The notes beneath the pieces were generated by a model, which was not told the DNA's origin, ran no database searches, and saw only the letters and a program-made list of their open reading frames with translations. This document shows positions 8,996 through 17,558 of a DNA stretch of 52,734 bases, one piece after another. This DNA comes from Brevirhabdus sp. (lineage in GTDB: Bacteria > Pseudomonadota > Alphaproteobacteria > Rhodobacterales > Rhodobacteraceae): positions 1 through 52,734 of the forward strand of contig JAGXFH010000024.1 in assembly GCA_024637315.1 (NCBI GenBank). Reading direction: 5' to 3'. The translations under genes and the position numbers were made by a program. Every line of letters begins with the position of its first letter. Position 1 is the stretch's first letter.

Positions 8996-10737
8996 CAGTG
9001 GCTGTCCTTTCCGACCGGTGCGCCGCGGCATCCCTTGAGGAAATCCAGGTCCGCGCCGGTATCGGCCCCTTCGACATGTTGCTGGTGCAACCACGCATAG
9101 CCGTTTTTTGGGCGCTCGTGGATTGGTGTCCACCGGGAAAGCCGCTCGGTCAGGTCGGCGTCGGAGATGTCCAGATGCAAACGTCGGTTCTCGACATCGA
9201 CCTCGATCATGTCACCCGTCCGGACCACCGCCAGCGGCCCACCCGCCGCCGCCTCGGGTGAGGTGTGCAGGATCACGGTACCGTAGGCGGTGCCCGACAT
9301 GCGCGCATCGGAAATGCGGATCATGTCCTTGATGCCCTTCTTGAGCACCTTGGGCGGAAGCCCCATGTTGCCCACCTCGGCCATGCCGGGATAGCCCTTG
9401 GGACCGCAATTCTTCAGCACCATGATGCAGGTCTTGTCGATGTCGAGCGCGTCATCGTTGATCCTCGACTTGTAGTCGTCGATATCCTCGAACACGACGG
9501 CGCGGCCGCGATGCTGCATCAGATGCGGTGAGGCGGCCGAGGGTTTGAGGATCGCGCCATTGGGCGCAAGATTGCCCTTGAGCACCGCGATGCCGCCTTT
9601 GTCCGTCAACGGCTTGTCGACCGGGCGGATCACGTCCTCGTTCCAGTTCATGGCGTCCTTGACCTCGTCCCAGAGCGTCTCGCCCGAGACCGTGAGCGCC
9701 TCCTTGTACAGCTTTCCGGCTTCGGCCAGCCGTTTCAGGACAACCGGCAATCCGCCCGCATAGAAGAACTCCTCCATCAGGTATTCACCCGAGGGCTGCA
9801 GGTTGAGGATCGTGGAGATATCGCGCCCGCAGCGGTCCCAGTCATCCAACGTGATGTCCACGCCGACACGGCCCGCGATGGCCAGCATATGCACCACCGT
9901 GTTGGTCGATCCACCGACCGCGCCATTGCAGCGGATGGCGTTCTCGAACGCCTCGCGGGTCAGGATATCCGAGGGTTTCAGATCATCCTTGACCATCTGC
10001 ACGATCCGCCGACCGGAAAGCTGTGCCATGACGCGGCGACGGCTGTCGACAGCCGGGATCGCCGCGTTGCCCGACAGCGCCATGCCAAGCGCCTCGGACA
10101 TGCTGGCCATCGACGACGCCGTTCCCATCGTGTTGCAGGTGCCCGAAGAGCGCGTGACCGCGGATTCGGCGTCGAGGAATTCCTCTTGCGTCATCTCACC
10201 TGCCTTCACCGCCTCGGAAAAGCGCCACAGATGCGTACCCGCACCAACGCGCTCGCCGTGGAACCAGCCATTCAGCATCGGCCCGCCGGTGACGATGATC
10301 GACGGCAGATCGCAGGAGGCGGCGGCCATCAGCAGCGATGGCGTAGTCTTGTCACAACCGACCATGAGCACGCAGCCATCCATTGGCTGGCCCCGGATCT
10401 GTTCCTCGATGCTCAGCGCGGCAAGGTTGCGGAACATCATCGCGGTGGGTCGGAACGTGTTTTCCGACGCCGAAAACACCGGCACCTCCAACGGGAAACC
10501 GCCAGCTTCCCAAATCCCGGCCTTCACCTTTTCGGCCAGTTCCCGCAGGTGGCCGTTGCAGGGCGTCATATCGGACCAGGTGTTCAGGATGCCGATGACG
10601 GGCCGCCCGTCGAACAGGTCGTCCGGGTAGCCCTGGTTCTTCATCCAGCCGCGGTGGTAGATCACGTCCTTGGTGCTGCCGGTGTACCACTCGGCCGATC
10701 TCAGCTTGCGGGGCCATTTTGCGGGTTTGAATGTCAT
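8995..10737 (-). CDS. L-arabonate dehydratase (IlvD/Edd family)
   Basis: Fe-S dehydratase of 580 residues that turns L-arabonate into L-2-keto-3-deoxyarabonate (EC 4.2.1.25). The three family cysteines sit in DMTPCNGH, VGCDKTTPS and SSGTCNTMG, and IRCNGAVGGSTN matches the family core. The N terminus with SAEWYTGSTKDVIYHRGWM is characteristic of sugar-acid dehydratases rather than of IlvD. The start at 10737 is preceded by AAGGGG at good spacing and lies four bases after the permease stop; an ATG at 10755 lies inside the permease gene. It is followed directly by the sugar dehydrogenase. Sugar-acid specificity (arabonate versus xylonate, fuconate or galactonate) is inferred from the neighbours. 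Confidence 0.9.
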   Translation of the reverse strand: MTFKPAKWPRKLRSAEWYTGSTKDVIYHRGWMKNQGYPDDLFDGRPVIGILNTWSDMTPCNGHLRELAEKVKAGIWEAGGFPLEVPVFSASENTFRPTAMMFRNLAALSIEEQIRGQPMDGCVLMVGCDKTTPSLLMAAASCDLPSIIVTGGPMLNGWFHGERVGAGTHLWRFSEAVKAGEMTQEEFLDAESAVTRSSGTCNTMGTASSMASMSEALGMALSGNAAIPAVDSRRRVMAQLSGRRIVQMVKDDLKPSDILTREAFENAIRCNGAVGGSTNTVVHMLAIAGRVGVDITLDDWDRCGRDISTILNLQPSGEYLMEEFFYAGGLPVVLKRLAEAGKLYKEALTVSGETLWDEVKDAMNWNEDVIRPVDKPLTDKGGIAVLKGNLAPNGAILKPSAASPHLMQHRGRAVVFEDIDDYKSRINDDALDIDKTCIMVLKNCGPKGYPGMAEVGNMGLPPKVLKKGIKDMIRISDARMSGTAYGTVILHTSPEAAAGGPLAVVRTGDMIEVDVENRRLHLDISDADLTERLSRWTPIHERPKNGYAWLHQQHVEGADTGADLDFLKGCRGAPVGKDSH

Positions 10738-10741
10738 AGCT

Positions 10742-11566
10742 TTACCCCTTGACACCAGCCGATATCATCACTGCCTCGGTCACGCGTTTCTGGAAGATGA
10801 GGTACCCGATGATCACTGGGGCAGCGGCAAGCAGCGCCAGCGCCATCATCCGGGCATAGGCCACGCCGAAGGAGTCATTGACCTGTGTGATGCCCACGGG
10901 AATCGTCATCATGCTCTCGCTTGTGACAATCAGGAACGGCCAGAAGAAATTGTTCCAAGTGGTGATGAAGGTGATGATCGCCAGCGCCGCCGTAATCCCC
11001 CAGTTGAGCGGAAGGTAAAGCCGAAAAAGCAGGGTGAACTCTCCCCCGCCATCCAGCAGCACCGCCTCGCGCATCTCCATGGGTATGGCGTCGAAGAACT
11101 GCTTGTAGACGATAACCACGACCGGCACGATCAGCTGTGGGAGGATGATGCCCCACCAGGTGTTGACCAGTCCCAGATCGCTCATAAGGATGAATTGCGC
11201 GACGTAGAGCGCGGGTACGGGAACCATGAAGCTGGCCACGACCAGCAGATAGAGCGCCTTGCGCCCCGGGAAGCGCAGCTGCGACAGTGCATAGGCACAC
11301 ATCATGCCGGTCAAGAGCACGATCGCTGTGGTGATTAACGACGTCGCGACAGAATTGAGATACCAGATCGGAAGTTTGGAGGTCGACAGGACGTCGACAT
11401 AGGCCGAGAAATTCAGCTCGTCGATGAAAACGCCTGCGTTTGAGACGATGCGGTTTTCACTGCGCAACGAGGTTGTCAGCGCCCAATAGAGCGGGAAGAT
11501 CCAGATCATCGCCGCGATCAGAACAATGCCGGAGAAAGCCAAGTTGCGTGCGCGTTTGGCGGTCAT
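10742..11566 (-). CDS. Sugar ABC transporter permease, MalG type (first transporter)
   Basis: Inner-membrane permease of 274 residues. The start at 11566 overlaps the upstream permease stop (ATGA), and the product then begins MTAKRARNLAFSG with the first membrane segment IVLIAAMIWIFPLYWALTTS. The EAA loop is present but weaker than usual (REAVLLDGGGEFTLLF, then RLYLPLNWG). An open frame extends further upstream to 11824, but that part is antisense-like text inside the neighbour gene. The arabonate dehydratase gene follows four bases later, so transport and catabolism are in one operon. Confidence 0.92.
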   Translation of the reverse strand: MTAKRARNLAFSGIVLIAAMIWIFPLYWALTTSLRSENRIVSNAGVFIDELNFSAYVDVLSTSKLPIWYLNSVATSLITTAIVLLTGMMCAYALSQLRFPGRKALYLLVVASFMVPVPALYVAQFILMSDLGLVNTWWGIILPQLIVPVVVIVYKQFFDAIPMEMREAVLLDGGGEFTLLFRLYLPLNWGITAALAIITFITTWNNFFWPFLIVTSESMMTIPVGITQVNDSFGVAYARMMALALLAAAPVIIGYLIFQKRVTEAVMISAGVKG

Positions 11567-12447
11567 TTGCGACCACCGATGCGCAGCAATTGAAACTGCA
11601 GGACCGATACGATGACGATGACCAGAAACAACACCATCGCGATGGCCGAGGCATAACCGCCGTTGTTCAATTGGAACGCCTCGCGGTACATCTGCATGAG
11701 CACGACATAGGACGAGTTGAACGGGCCACCGTTGGACAGCAGGTAGACCTGATCGAACAGCTTGAGTTGAAGGATTAGTTGCAGGGTGAGCACAAGCGCG
11801 GTCACAGGCCAGAGCAACGGCCAAGTGACGCGCCAGAATCGCTGCCAGGGCGTCGCCCCATCAAGGGCGGCTGCCTCGTAGAGATCTTCGGGAATATTGC
11901 GTAGACCCGCGATCAGCAAAAGCACGTTGAACCCGTTGGTCCACCAGATCGTAACGACCGCAATCATGGGCATGACCCAATGCGGGTTGTTGAAGACAGG
12001 AACCGCCTTTCCGGTCACCGCAGCAATGAGCGGCTGAAGGATGCCGAACTGGAAATCCAGCATCCAGGCCCAGATCAGTGTGACCACCGAGACCGGCAGA
12101 ACATAAGGAAGAAAAAACAGTGTCAGCACAAGTGCCTGCATGCGACCCTTGAGCTTGCTCACCGCCAGCGCGATCAGCAGTGCGATCACCGTCGTTGGCA
12201 CAACAGTCAGCAGCACGAAGTAGAGGTTGTTCCAGAGCGATGTAAAAAACAGCCTGTCGTTTAGGAGCTTGGCATAGTTGGCAAGGCCGATCCATTGCCC
12301 CTCGCCGATCAGCGGCGCGTCGGTGAAACTGAGCGCGATGACCTTGTAGGTGGGGAATAGGAAGAAAACCGTGAAGACGAAGAGGAAGGGCGCGGTCAGC
12401 AGACCTGCGGCCCGAATCTCGCGGCGACGTCTTTTCAATTTAGACAT
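11563..12447 (-). CDS. Sugar ABC transporter permease, MalF type (first transporter)
   Basis: Inner-membrane permease of 294 residues with a basic N terminus (MSKLKRRRREIRAAG) and a first membrane helix around LLTAPFLFVFTVFFLFPTY. The EAA loop EAAALDGATPWQRF with RVTWPLLWP lies near residue 195, and LSNGGP lies in the last third. A GGGGGGAGG purine run precedes the start. The gene lies 64 bases after the binding-protein gene, and that gap contains a strong stem-loop. It pairs with the permease at 10742-11566. Confidence 0.92.
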   Translation of the reverse strand: MSKLKRRRREIRAAGLLTAPFLFVFTVFFLFPTYKVIALSFTDAPLIGEGQWIGLANYAKLLNDRLFFTSLWNNLYFVLLTVVPTTVIALLIALAVSKLKGRMQALVLTLFFLPYVLPVSVVTLIWAWMLDFQFGILQPLIAAVTGKAVPVFNNPHWVMPMIAVVTIWWTNGFNVLLLIAGLRNIPEDLYEAAALDGATPWQRFWRVTWPLLWPVTALVLTLQLILQLKLFDQVYLLSNGGPFNSSYVVLMQMYREAFQLNNGGYASAIAMVLFLVIVIVSVLQFQLLRIGGRK

Positions 12448-12477
12448 GGCGGCCTCCCCCCTTTTGAAGAACTGTGT

Positions 12478-12500
12478 CGGGGGCGCACGTGGCGCCCCCG
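12478..12500 (-). promoter_or_regulatory. Perfect 9-bp stem-loop between binding-protein and permease genes
   Basis: Arms CGGGGGCGC (12478-12486) and GCGCCCCCG (12492-12500) form a perfect stem with a five-base loop. It starts 11 bases after the binding-protein stop and ends 30 bases before the permease start. There is no run of T on either side, so complete termination is unlikely. The best reading is a 3'-end stabiliser or partial terminator that leaves binding-protein mRNA more abundant than the rest of the operon. Confidence 0.6.
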
Positions 12501-12511
12501 AGTTCAGACGA

Positions 12512-13789
12512 TCAGTTCAGCAGGCCTTGCAACTGATCCTTCATTTGCGCGACGGCGTCCTCGGCACTTAGGAAACCGTGCACGGCGGGCGCGATCAGAT
12601 TGTCGACCGCGTCATAGATCGGCGAGGCCACACCCGCGATCTTTGACCGTGGATCGAAGGCCGCATTGTCGGCCAGCGATGCATAGGTCGCGTTGGGCTC
12701 AAGCGCGGCGTATTCTGCGCTTTGCACCGTCGGCTTGTAGGCCGGGATGTGGCCCGCACCCGCCCATGCCAGCGAATGCTCCTGCATCCAGCCGATGACG
12801 GTCAGGACCGCATTCCGCTTCTCTTCGCTCATCTCGGGATCGTTAGGGATGGCGAAGGCATGGGAATCCGCCCAGGTTGCAGGCTGGTCCATCATCTGCG
12901 GAACTTCGTTGGCGAACCATTCAAATCCCAGCGTTCCCGCCTCGGTTTGATCCTTGAAGGTCGGTACTTCCCAAACACCATTAATATGCAGCACTGCCTT
13001 CTTTCCCGAGAAGAGTGCGACTCCTGCCTCATACGAGGCCTGTTCCGGGATCAGCCCTTGCGAGCGCCAGTCGGCCATGGCCTGTATGGCAGTCACGGCC
13101 TTGTCAAAGTTGTCTCCAGCCATCACTTCGCCATCGGTCAGGATTTCTCCGCCCTGCTGGCTGAACAGAGTGTAGAACACGCGCCAAGTGCCGCCGCCGC
13201 CCGAGGTCTGATAGCTCAGCGGATCCGAGAAGCCGTTTTCCTTCGCCCAGATAAGCATTTCGGTCATGGCCTCGATAGAGTTGAGGTTGGTCAGATTGCC
13301 ATCCTCGTCCAGCCACTTCGTTCCTTCCAGCGCGGTGCGGTTGTAGTGCGCCACAATGGAGTGGATATCGAAGGGGATCGCCATCAGCTGACCGTCATCG
13401 GTGGACGCGGCAGTGATTGACGCTTCGAAGAAATCGCTCGCGGAAATACCTGCCGTTTCCAGGTCCTCTGCCGAGATCGGTGAAAGTACGTCTTCTTCCA
13501 ACGCCAGCGGGAGGCGTGAGAGGTGATAGGTCATGATATCCGGACCTTGACCGACCGCGACCGCAGTCCGGACCTTGGTGTAGAAAGGCAGGCCCCATTC
13601 TAGCGTCGTGCCGCTGATCTCAATGTCAGGATGTTCGGCATTGAACTCGTCGATCAACGCCTTCATGCGGACGCCGTCACCACCGGCGAGAAAATCCCAC
13701 CATTCGACTTCGACCTGAGCCCAGGCCGGGCTGGACAAGCTCACGACAAGTGCCGTGGTCGCCGCCAGTTTGGAAATAACACGTTTCAT
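12512..13789 (-). CDS. Sugar-binding protein of ABC transporter (first transporter)
   Basis: Periplasmic family-1 solute-binding protein of 425 residues. It has a clear signal peptide with the cleavage region SLSSPAWAQ-VE. The mature start EVEWWDFLAGGDGVRMKALIDEF is typical of oligosaccharide binders of this family. The site GGAGGA precedes the ATG. The gene lies between the ATPase gene (upstream by 29 bases) and the two permeases. It shares little visible sequence with the second binding protein in this cluster (3248-4495), so the two importers probably differ in ligand, for example monosaccharide versus arabino-oligosaccharide; that split is inference. Confidence 0.92.
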   Translation of the reverse strand: MKRVISKLAATTALVVSLSSPAWAQVEVEWWDFLAGGDGVRMKALIDEFNAEHPDIEISGTTLEWGLPFYTKVRTAVAVGQGPDIMTYHLSRLPLALEEDVLSPISAEDLETAGISASDFFEASITAASTDDGQLMAIPFDIHSIVAHYNRTALEGTKWLDEDGNLTNLNSIEAMTEMLIWAKENGFSDPLSYQTSGGGGTWRVFYTLFSQQGGEILTDGEVMAGDNFDKAVTAIQAMADWRSQGLIPEQASYEAGVALFSGKKAVLHINGVWEVPTFKDQTEAGTLGFEWFANEVPQMMDQPATWADSHAFAIPNDPEMSEEKRNAVLTVIGWMQEHSLAWAGAGHIPAYKPTVQSAEYAALEPNATYASLADNAAFDPRSKIAGVASPIYDAVDNLIAPAVHGFLSAEDAVAQMKDQLQGLLN

Positions 13790-13818
13790 TTCAGTTCTCC
13801 TCCTTGTTGTCAGTCAGT

Positions 13819-14904
13819 TCACCGGATGCGTTCGCCTTCAGTGTCGAAGACGAAAATACGCCCCGGTTCGGGCGTGACGGTCTGTACTGTGCCATGCATG
13901 CCGTGCCGTACGCCGGCCTGTTGAAAAATCACCGCATCGCCGCCTTCCAACGTGCCGTGCTGATACGAGACACCGCCCAGTTCCTCGGCCACATCGACGG
14001 TGACCCGCAGGCCCTCTGCCTTGGTCACGATCAGATGCTCGGGCCGCATGCCCAGCACGACCGATGCCCCCATCGAGGGTGGCTTTGAGAGAGGGACGTT
14101 CAAAGTCAGGTCGGGCTGCCCGCTCAAGCGGATTACTACGCCATCTTCGGTGCGGTCATCGACCGTTGCGTCGAAAAAGTTCATCGACGGTGATCCGATG
14201 AACCCGGCGACAAAGCGGTTCGATGGATCGTCATAGAGATCCAGCGGCGCACCCGATTGCTGGACATGCCCGCCCTGCAGCACAAAGATCGTGTCTGCCA
14301 GCGTCATGGCCTCGACCTGATCGTGGGTGACATAGATCATCGTGGCACCGAGCTTTTGATGCAGGCGCGCCAGTTCCAGACGCATCTGGACCCGCAGCTC
14401 CGCATCGAGGTTCGATAACGGCTCATCAAACAGGAAGACATCCGGCGCACGCACGATGGCGCGGCCAATGGCAACGCGCTGGCGCTGCCCCCCTGACAAT
14501 TGCGCCGGTTTCTTTTGCAGATGATCAGTCAATTGCAGTATGTCGGCAGACTCGCGGACTTTGTCGTCGATCTCGGTCTTCGGACGTTTGGCCAGCCGCA
14601 GGCTGAATGCCATGTTTTCGTAGACCGACAAATGAGGATAGAGCGCATAGGATTGAAAAACCATGGCCACGCCACGATCCGCCGGGTCTTCGTGCGTCAC
14701 ATCGCGATCACCGATGAAGATCTGACCGTCGCTTGTCTCTTCCAGTCCCGCAATCATGCGCAGAAGCGTCGACTTGCCACAGCCGGAAGGGCCGACAAAT
14801 ACGGCGAACTGCCCGCGGTCGACATCCATGTCAACTCCGCGAATGACATCAACGACGCCAAAGCTTTTCTTGACCGCCTTTAAGTGGACGCCGGTGGCTT
14901 TCAT
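13819..14904 (-). CDS. Sugar ABC transporter ATPase, MalK/UgpC type (first transporter)
   Basis: Cytoplasmic ATPase subunit of 361 residues. Walker A is GPSGCGKST at about 36-44, the signature is LSGGQRQRVAIGRA, Walker B is VFLFDEPLSNLDAELRV, and the switch histidine is in YVTHDQVEAMTLAD. A C-terminal TOBE-like domain follows, with VVLGMRPEHL. AGGAGAAGAGG precedes the start. It is a clear paralogue of the ATPase at 342-1409. It is the second gene of the operon, 31 bases after the GH51 gene, so import and intracellular hydrolysis are co-expressed. Confidence 0.93.
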   Translation of the reverse strand: MKATGVHLKAVKKSFGVVDVIRGVDMDVDRGQFAVFVGPSGCGKSTLLRMIAGLEETSDGQIFIGDRDVTHEDPADRGVAMVFQSYALYPHLSVYENMAFSLRLAKRPKTEIDDKVRESADILQLTDHLQKKPAQLSGGQRQRVAIGRAIVRAPDVFLFDEPLSNLDAELRVQMRLELARLHQKLGATMIYVTHDQVEAMTLADTIFVLQGGHVQQSGAPLDLYDDPSNRFVAGFIGSPSMNFFDATVDDRTEDGVVIRLSGQPDLTLNVPLSKPPSMGASVVLGMRPEHLIVTKAEGLRVTVDVAEELGGVSYQHGTLEGGDAVIFQQAGVRHGMHGTVQTVTPEPGRIFVFDTEGERIR

Positions 14905-14935
14905 GACCTCTTCTCCTCTTGCACTCCCTCCGAGC

Positions 14936-16453
14936 TTACCCGACCGACAGCCGGATCATGTTGTATGAGAAGGCGGGCAGTTCGCCCTTGATGCCGCCAT
15001 CACCGACGACCAGTTTTTCACCCTTGCGCGGTTTGATCCTGTCGGGCGCTGCGCTGGTGTTGGCAATGCGGGCCTCGGTGCTGTCACCGCCCATGACCTT
15101 GTGCTCGACCAATTCGAGATTCTCGAACCCTTGCAGCGCCACGTCCAACTCCATCGTTTCTTCCAGGCTGCGGTTGATGGCAAAGATTGTAATCGACGTC
15201 CCGTCCGGCGACAGGACCGCCGCCACATCCAGGTAGTTCACGTCGTGCGCGGCATCCGCGTCATAGCGCGGCCCGTCCACTGCGACGTTCAGCGCGGTGC
15301 CACGGCCGTGGAGGCTGGCGAACTGGTAAGGATAGTAGATCGACGTGGCCCAGGCTGCACCGCCCTTTTCGGCGCGGATGGGGGCGATGACGTTTACCAG
15401 CTGTGCGATGCAGGCGATCTTGACCCGGTCGGACCGGCGGATGAATTCATTCAGCAAGCCGCCGACAAAGATCGCATCTTCGAGATTGTAGTCTTCTTCG
15501 AGGAGCGCAGGTGCTTCGGGCCAATCCCAGGAACGCCAGTTTTTGGCGTCCTGCTCGCGTTTATGATACCAGACATTCCATTCGTCAAAGCATATATAGA
15601 CATCGTTCTTGGCGCGCTTCTTGGCCTTCACGAAGTCGATGACGCCACCAATGGTTTGGATGTAGCGGCCGGTTTCCTCAATTTTGGCGAAGTAGTTCAA
15701 AGTGTTGTGGCTGCTGTTGCCAAAATACTTGTGTAGCGAGATGTAATCGACATTCTCATAACACTCTTCCAGGACCTGACGTTCCCAGTCGGGATAGGTC
15801 GGCATCCCGTCGTTGGATGACCCGCATACAACGGTCTCGATTCCGCCGCCGAAGGCCTTGACCGCCTTCGAGGTTTCATCCGCAAGCCGCCCGTATTCCT
15901 TGGCCTCCATATGGCCGATCTGCCAGGGACCGTCCATCTCGTTGCCAAGGCACCACATTTTTACACCATAGGGTTCCTCGACAGCGTGGCTGCGGCGCAA
16001 GTCACTCCAGTAGGTGCCCGAGTGGTGGTTGCAGTATTCGACGAAATTGCGTGCCTCTTCGATCCCCCGTGTCCCGAGATTTACGGCCAGCATCATCTCG
16101 ATATCGGCGTCCTTGGCCCACTGGGCGAATTCATTGATCCCGACTTGGTTGGTTTCCTTGGACCGCCATGCCAAGTCCAGCCGCACCGGCCGGTCTTCCT
16201 TGGGACCGATGCCGTCTTCCCACTTGTAGGCCGACACGAAGTTGCCGCCCGGGTAGCGGATCGCCGGGATGTTCAGGTTCCGAACGAGATCCATAACGTC
16301 TTTTCGGAACCCCTGCGCATTTGCCGTCGGGTGATCGGGTTCGTAGATCCCACTGTAGATCGCACGCCCCATATGCTCGATAAAAGCGGAATAGAGTCGG
16401 TCGTCGATCTTCGCGAGCGCGAAATCCCGGTGAATCGTGGCGCGAGCCTTCAT
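14936..16453 (-). CDS. abfA: Alpha-N-arabinofuranosidase, glycoside hydrolase family 51
   Basis: Retaining exo-arabinofuranosidase of 505 residues, the usual length of bacterial GH51 enzymes. The acid/base glutamate is in MWCLGNEMDGPWQ and the nucleophile glutamate in ICFDEWNVWY. The substrate-site stretch RYPGGNFVSAYKWEDGIG and the C-terminal beta-sandwich are also typical. No signal peptide is present, so it acts in the cytoplasm on imported arabino-oligosaccharides and frees L-arabinose for the oxidative pathway. The start at 16453 is preceded by GGGAGGGG; an ATG six codons upstream (16471) is less well placed. It heads the enzyme/transport operon downstream of the LysR gene. Confidence 0.93.
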   Translation of the reverse strand: MKARATIHRDFALAKIDDRLYSAFIEHMGRAIYSGIYEPDHPTANAQGFRKDVMDLVRNLNIPAIRYPGGNFVSAYKWEDGIGPKEDRPVRLDLAWRSKETNQVGINEFAQWAKDADIEMMLAVNLGTRGIEEARNFVEYCNHHSGTYWSDLRRSHAVEEPYGVKMWCLGNEMDGPWQIGHMEAKEYGRLADETSKAVKAFGGGIETVVCGSSNDGMPTYPDWERQVLEECYENVDYISLHKYFGNSSHNTLNYFAKIEETGRYIQTIGGVIDFVKAKKRAKNDVYICFDEWNVWYHKREQDAKNWRSWDWPEAPALLEEDYNLEDAIFVGGLLNEFIRRSDRVKIACIAQLVNVIAPIRAEKGGAAWATSIYYPYQFASLHGRGTALNVAVDGPRYDADAAHDVNYLDVAAVLSPDGTSITIFAINRSLEETMELDVALQGFENLELVEHKVMGGDSTEARIANTSAAPDRIKPRKGEKLVVGDGGIKGELPAFSYNMIRLSVG

Positions 16454-16483
16454 ATCCCCTCCCAGTGGCAAATCTTCTCGTTA

Positions 16484-16520
16484 TGCCACCGTAAGGCAAA
16501 TTTGTGTTGTCAAACAATTT
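16484..16520 (-). promoter_or_regulatory. Candidate promoter/operator of the arabinose operon
   Basis: Between the LysR stop and the GH51 start lies AT-rich DNA with two inverted repeats: TGCC-N7-GGCA at 16484-16498 and TTTG-N6-CAAA at 16501-16514, the latter flanked by AAATT/AATTT. On the minus strand TTGACA occurs at 16513-16508 as a good -35 box, but the best -10-like hexamer (GCATAA) is 21 bases away. That is the kind of weak promoter a LysR protein activates. Binding by the adjacent regulator is inferred. Confidence 0.4.
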
Positions 16521-16558
16521 ACATTTCAGGCTATCGCGTTGACAGAATTGGTAATTCG

Positions 16559-17485
16559 TCAACTGCTGACTTGAGTCCTGACATGGTCAAGCAGGCGCTC
16601 TGCGGCTGCCGACAACAACCGGTCGCGCGGACACAGGATGTAATAAGGCTCGATCAATATGGGTCGGGCCAAGTCAAGTACGACAAGATCGGCACTGTAG
16701 GGCGGCGAGAGAAGGAGATCGGCCACTTCTTCGGTCACCACCGCGATGACGTCGGAATCGCGCATCATTGCCATCATCGCCACAACCGACGGCGTTTTGA
16801 TCAGACTGGCGGGAATGTCGGTGCCTTCCTCGTGAAAGGCAATTTCAATTGCATGACGGATCGGAGCACCACGATCTTGCATAGTCCATAAGTAGTCCAG
16901 CAGGTCGCGAAGGCGCACTTGCCCTGCACCATCCACCGGATGGCCACGGCGCACCATCAGCCGGACTGCTTCGCTCCCCGCAGGATGGATGTCGAAATGG
17001 CGCGTAAAGTCCTGAGGCCCCACGCGGCTAAGGGTGAAATCATACTCGCCGGCTTCAAGCCCGCGCATGAGCTGCGCCGAGGATGCGACATCCAGCGAGA
17101 CATCCACCAAGGGCGCATGGCGTTGCAGTTCCAATATGGCAGGGATCAGTACGGCCAGTGCCCCTCCGGTCACCGCACCCACCCGGACGCTACCACCCGT
17201 GCCGTCGAGATGGTCCGCGAAGGCCTTTGTCATTTGATCAATGCCGCTTACCAGTTTCCTGGCGTGATTGGCCAGCACATCGCCAGCGGGCGTGGCAAAC
17301 ATGCCTTTCGGCTTCCGCTCAAACAAAATCGTGCCAAGCTGGGTTTCGATGTCCGCCAGCATGCGCGATGCGGCTGGCGTGGTCATCGAGCAGGCATCCG
17401 CTGCGAGGCTTAACTTGCCCAGGCGCGCCACAGCAGCGATCAGGTTCAATTGAACCGGGCGAAGGGAACGCAGAATTGTCTTCAT
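16559..17485 (-). CDS. LysR-family regulator, GbpR/GalR-like
   Basis: Transcription regulator of 308 residues. A LysR winged helix-turn-helix covers about residues 5-65 (LAADACSMTTPAASRMLADI, then LGTILFERKPKGMFATPAG), followed by an effector domain (VRVGAVTGGALAVLIPAILE). The wording of both parts resembles the GbpR group, known in Agrobacterium and Azospirillum to control sugar-binding-protein and arabinose/galactose genes. The start at 17485 is chosen to put the HTH near the N terminus; the ribosome site is weak and in-frame starts at 17515 or 17626 are possible. It lies upstream of and in the same direction as the 14-gene arabinose set, which it most likely controls. Confidence 0.85.
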   Translation of the reverse strand: MKTILRSLRPVQLNLIAAVARLGKLSLAADACSMTTPAASRMLADIETQLGTILFERKPKGMFATPAGDVLANHARKLVSGIDQMTKAFADHLDGTGGSVRVGAVTGGALAVLIPAILELQRHAPLVDVSLDVASSAQLMRGLEAGEYDFTLSRVGPQDFTRHFDIHPAGSEAVRLMVRRGHPVDGAGQVRLRDLLDYLWTMQDRGAPIRHAIEIAFHEEGTDIPASLIKTPSVVAMMAMMRDSDVIAVVTEEVADLLLSPPYSADLVVLDLARPILIEPYYILCPRDRLLSAAAERLLDHVRTQVSS

Positions 17486-17523
17486 GAGTGTAATCGATCC
17501 GCGCGGGCCGTGCATTGGCCGGT

Positions 17524-17558
17524 GAAACAGGATGTTAACATTGCCGATCTCCTGTTTC
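17524..17558. promoter_or_regulatory. Perfect 9-bp inverted repeat upstream of the LysR gene
   Basis: GAAACAGGA (17524-17532) and TCCTGTTTC (17550-17558) are exact reverse complements separated by 17 bases that include GTTAAC. The element lies 39-73 bases upstream of the regulator start codon. It could be an autoregulatory operator or a 5'-UTR hairpin. It is not the same sequence as the repeats in front of the GH51 gene. Confidence 0.5.

Noticed and set aside
342-17485. Arabinose cluster as a proven genomic island
   Set aside because: There is no integrase, no flanking direct repeats and normal-looking GC inside the cluster; kept only as a hypothesis for the tRNA-side junction.
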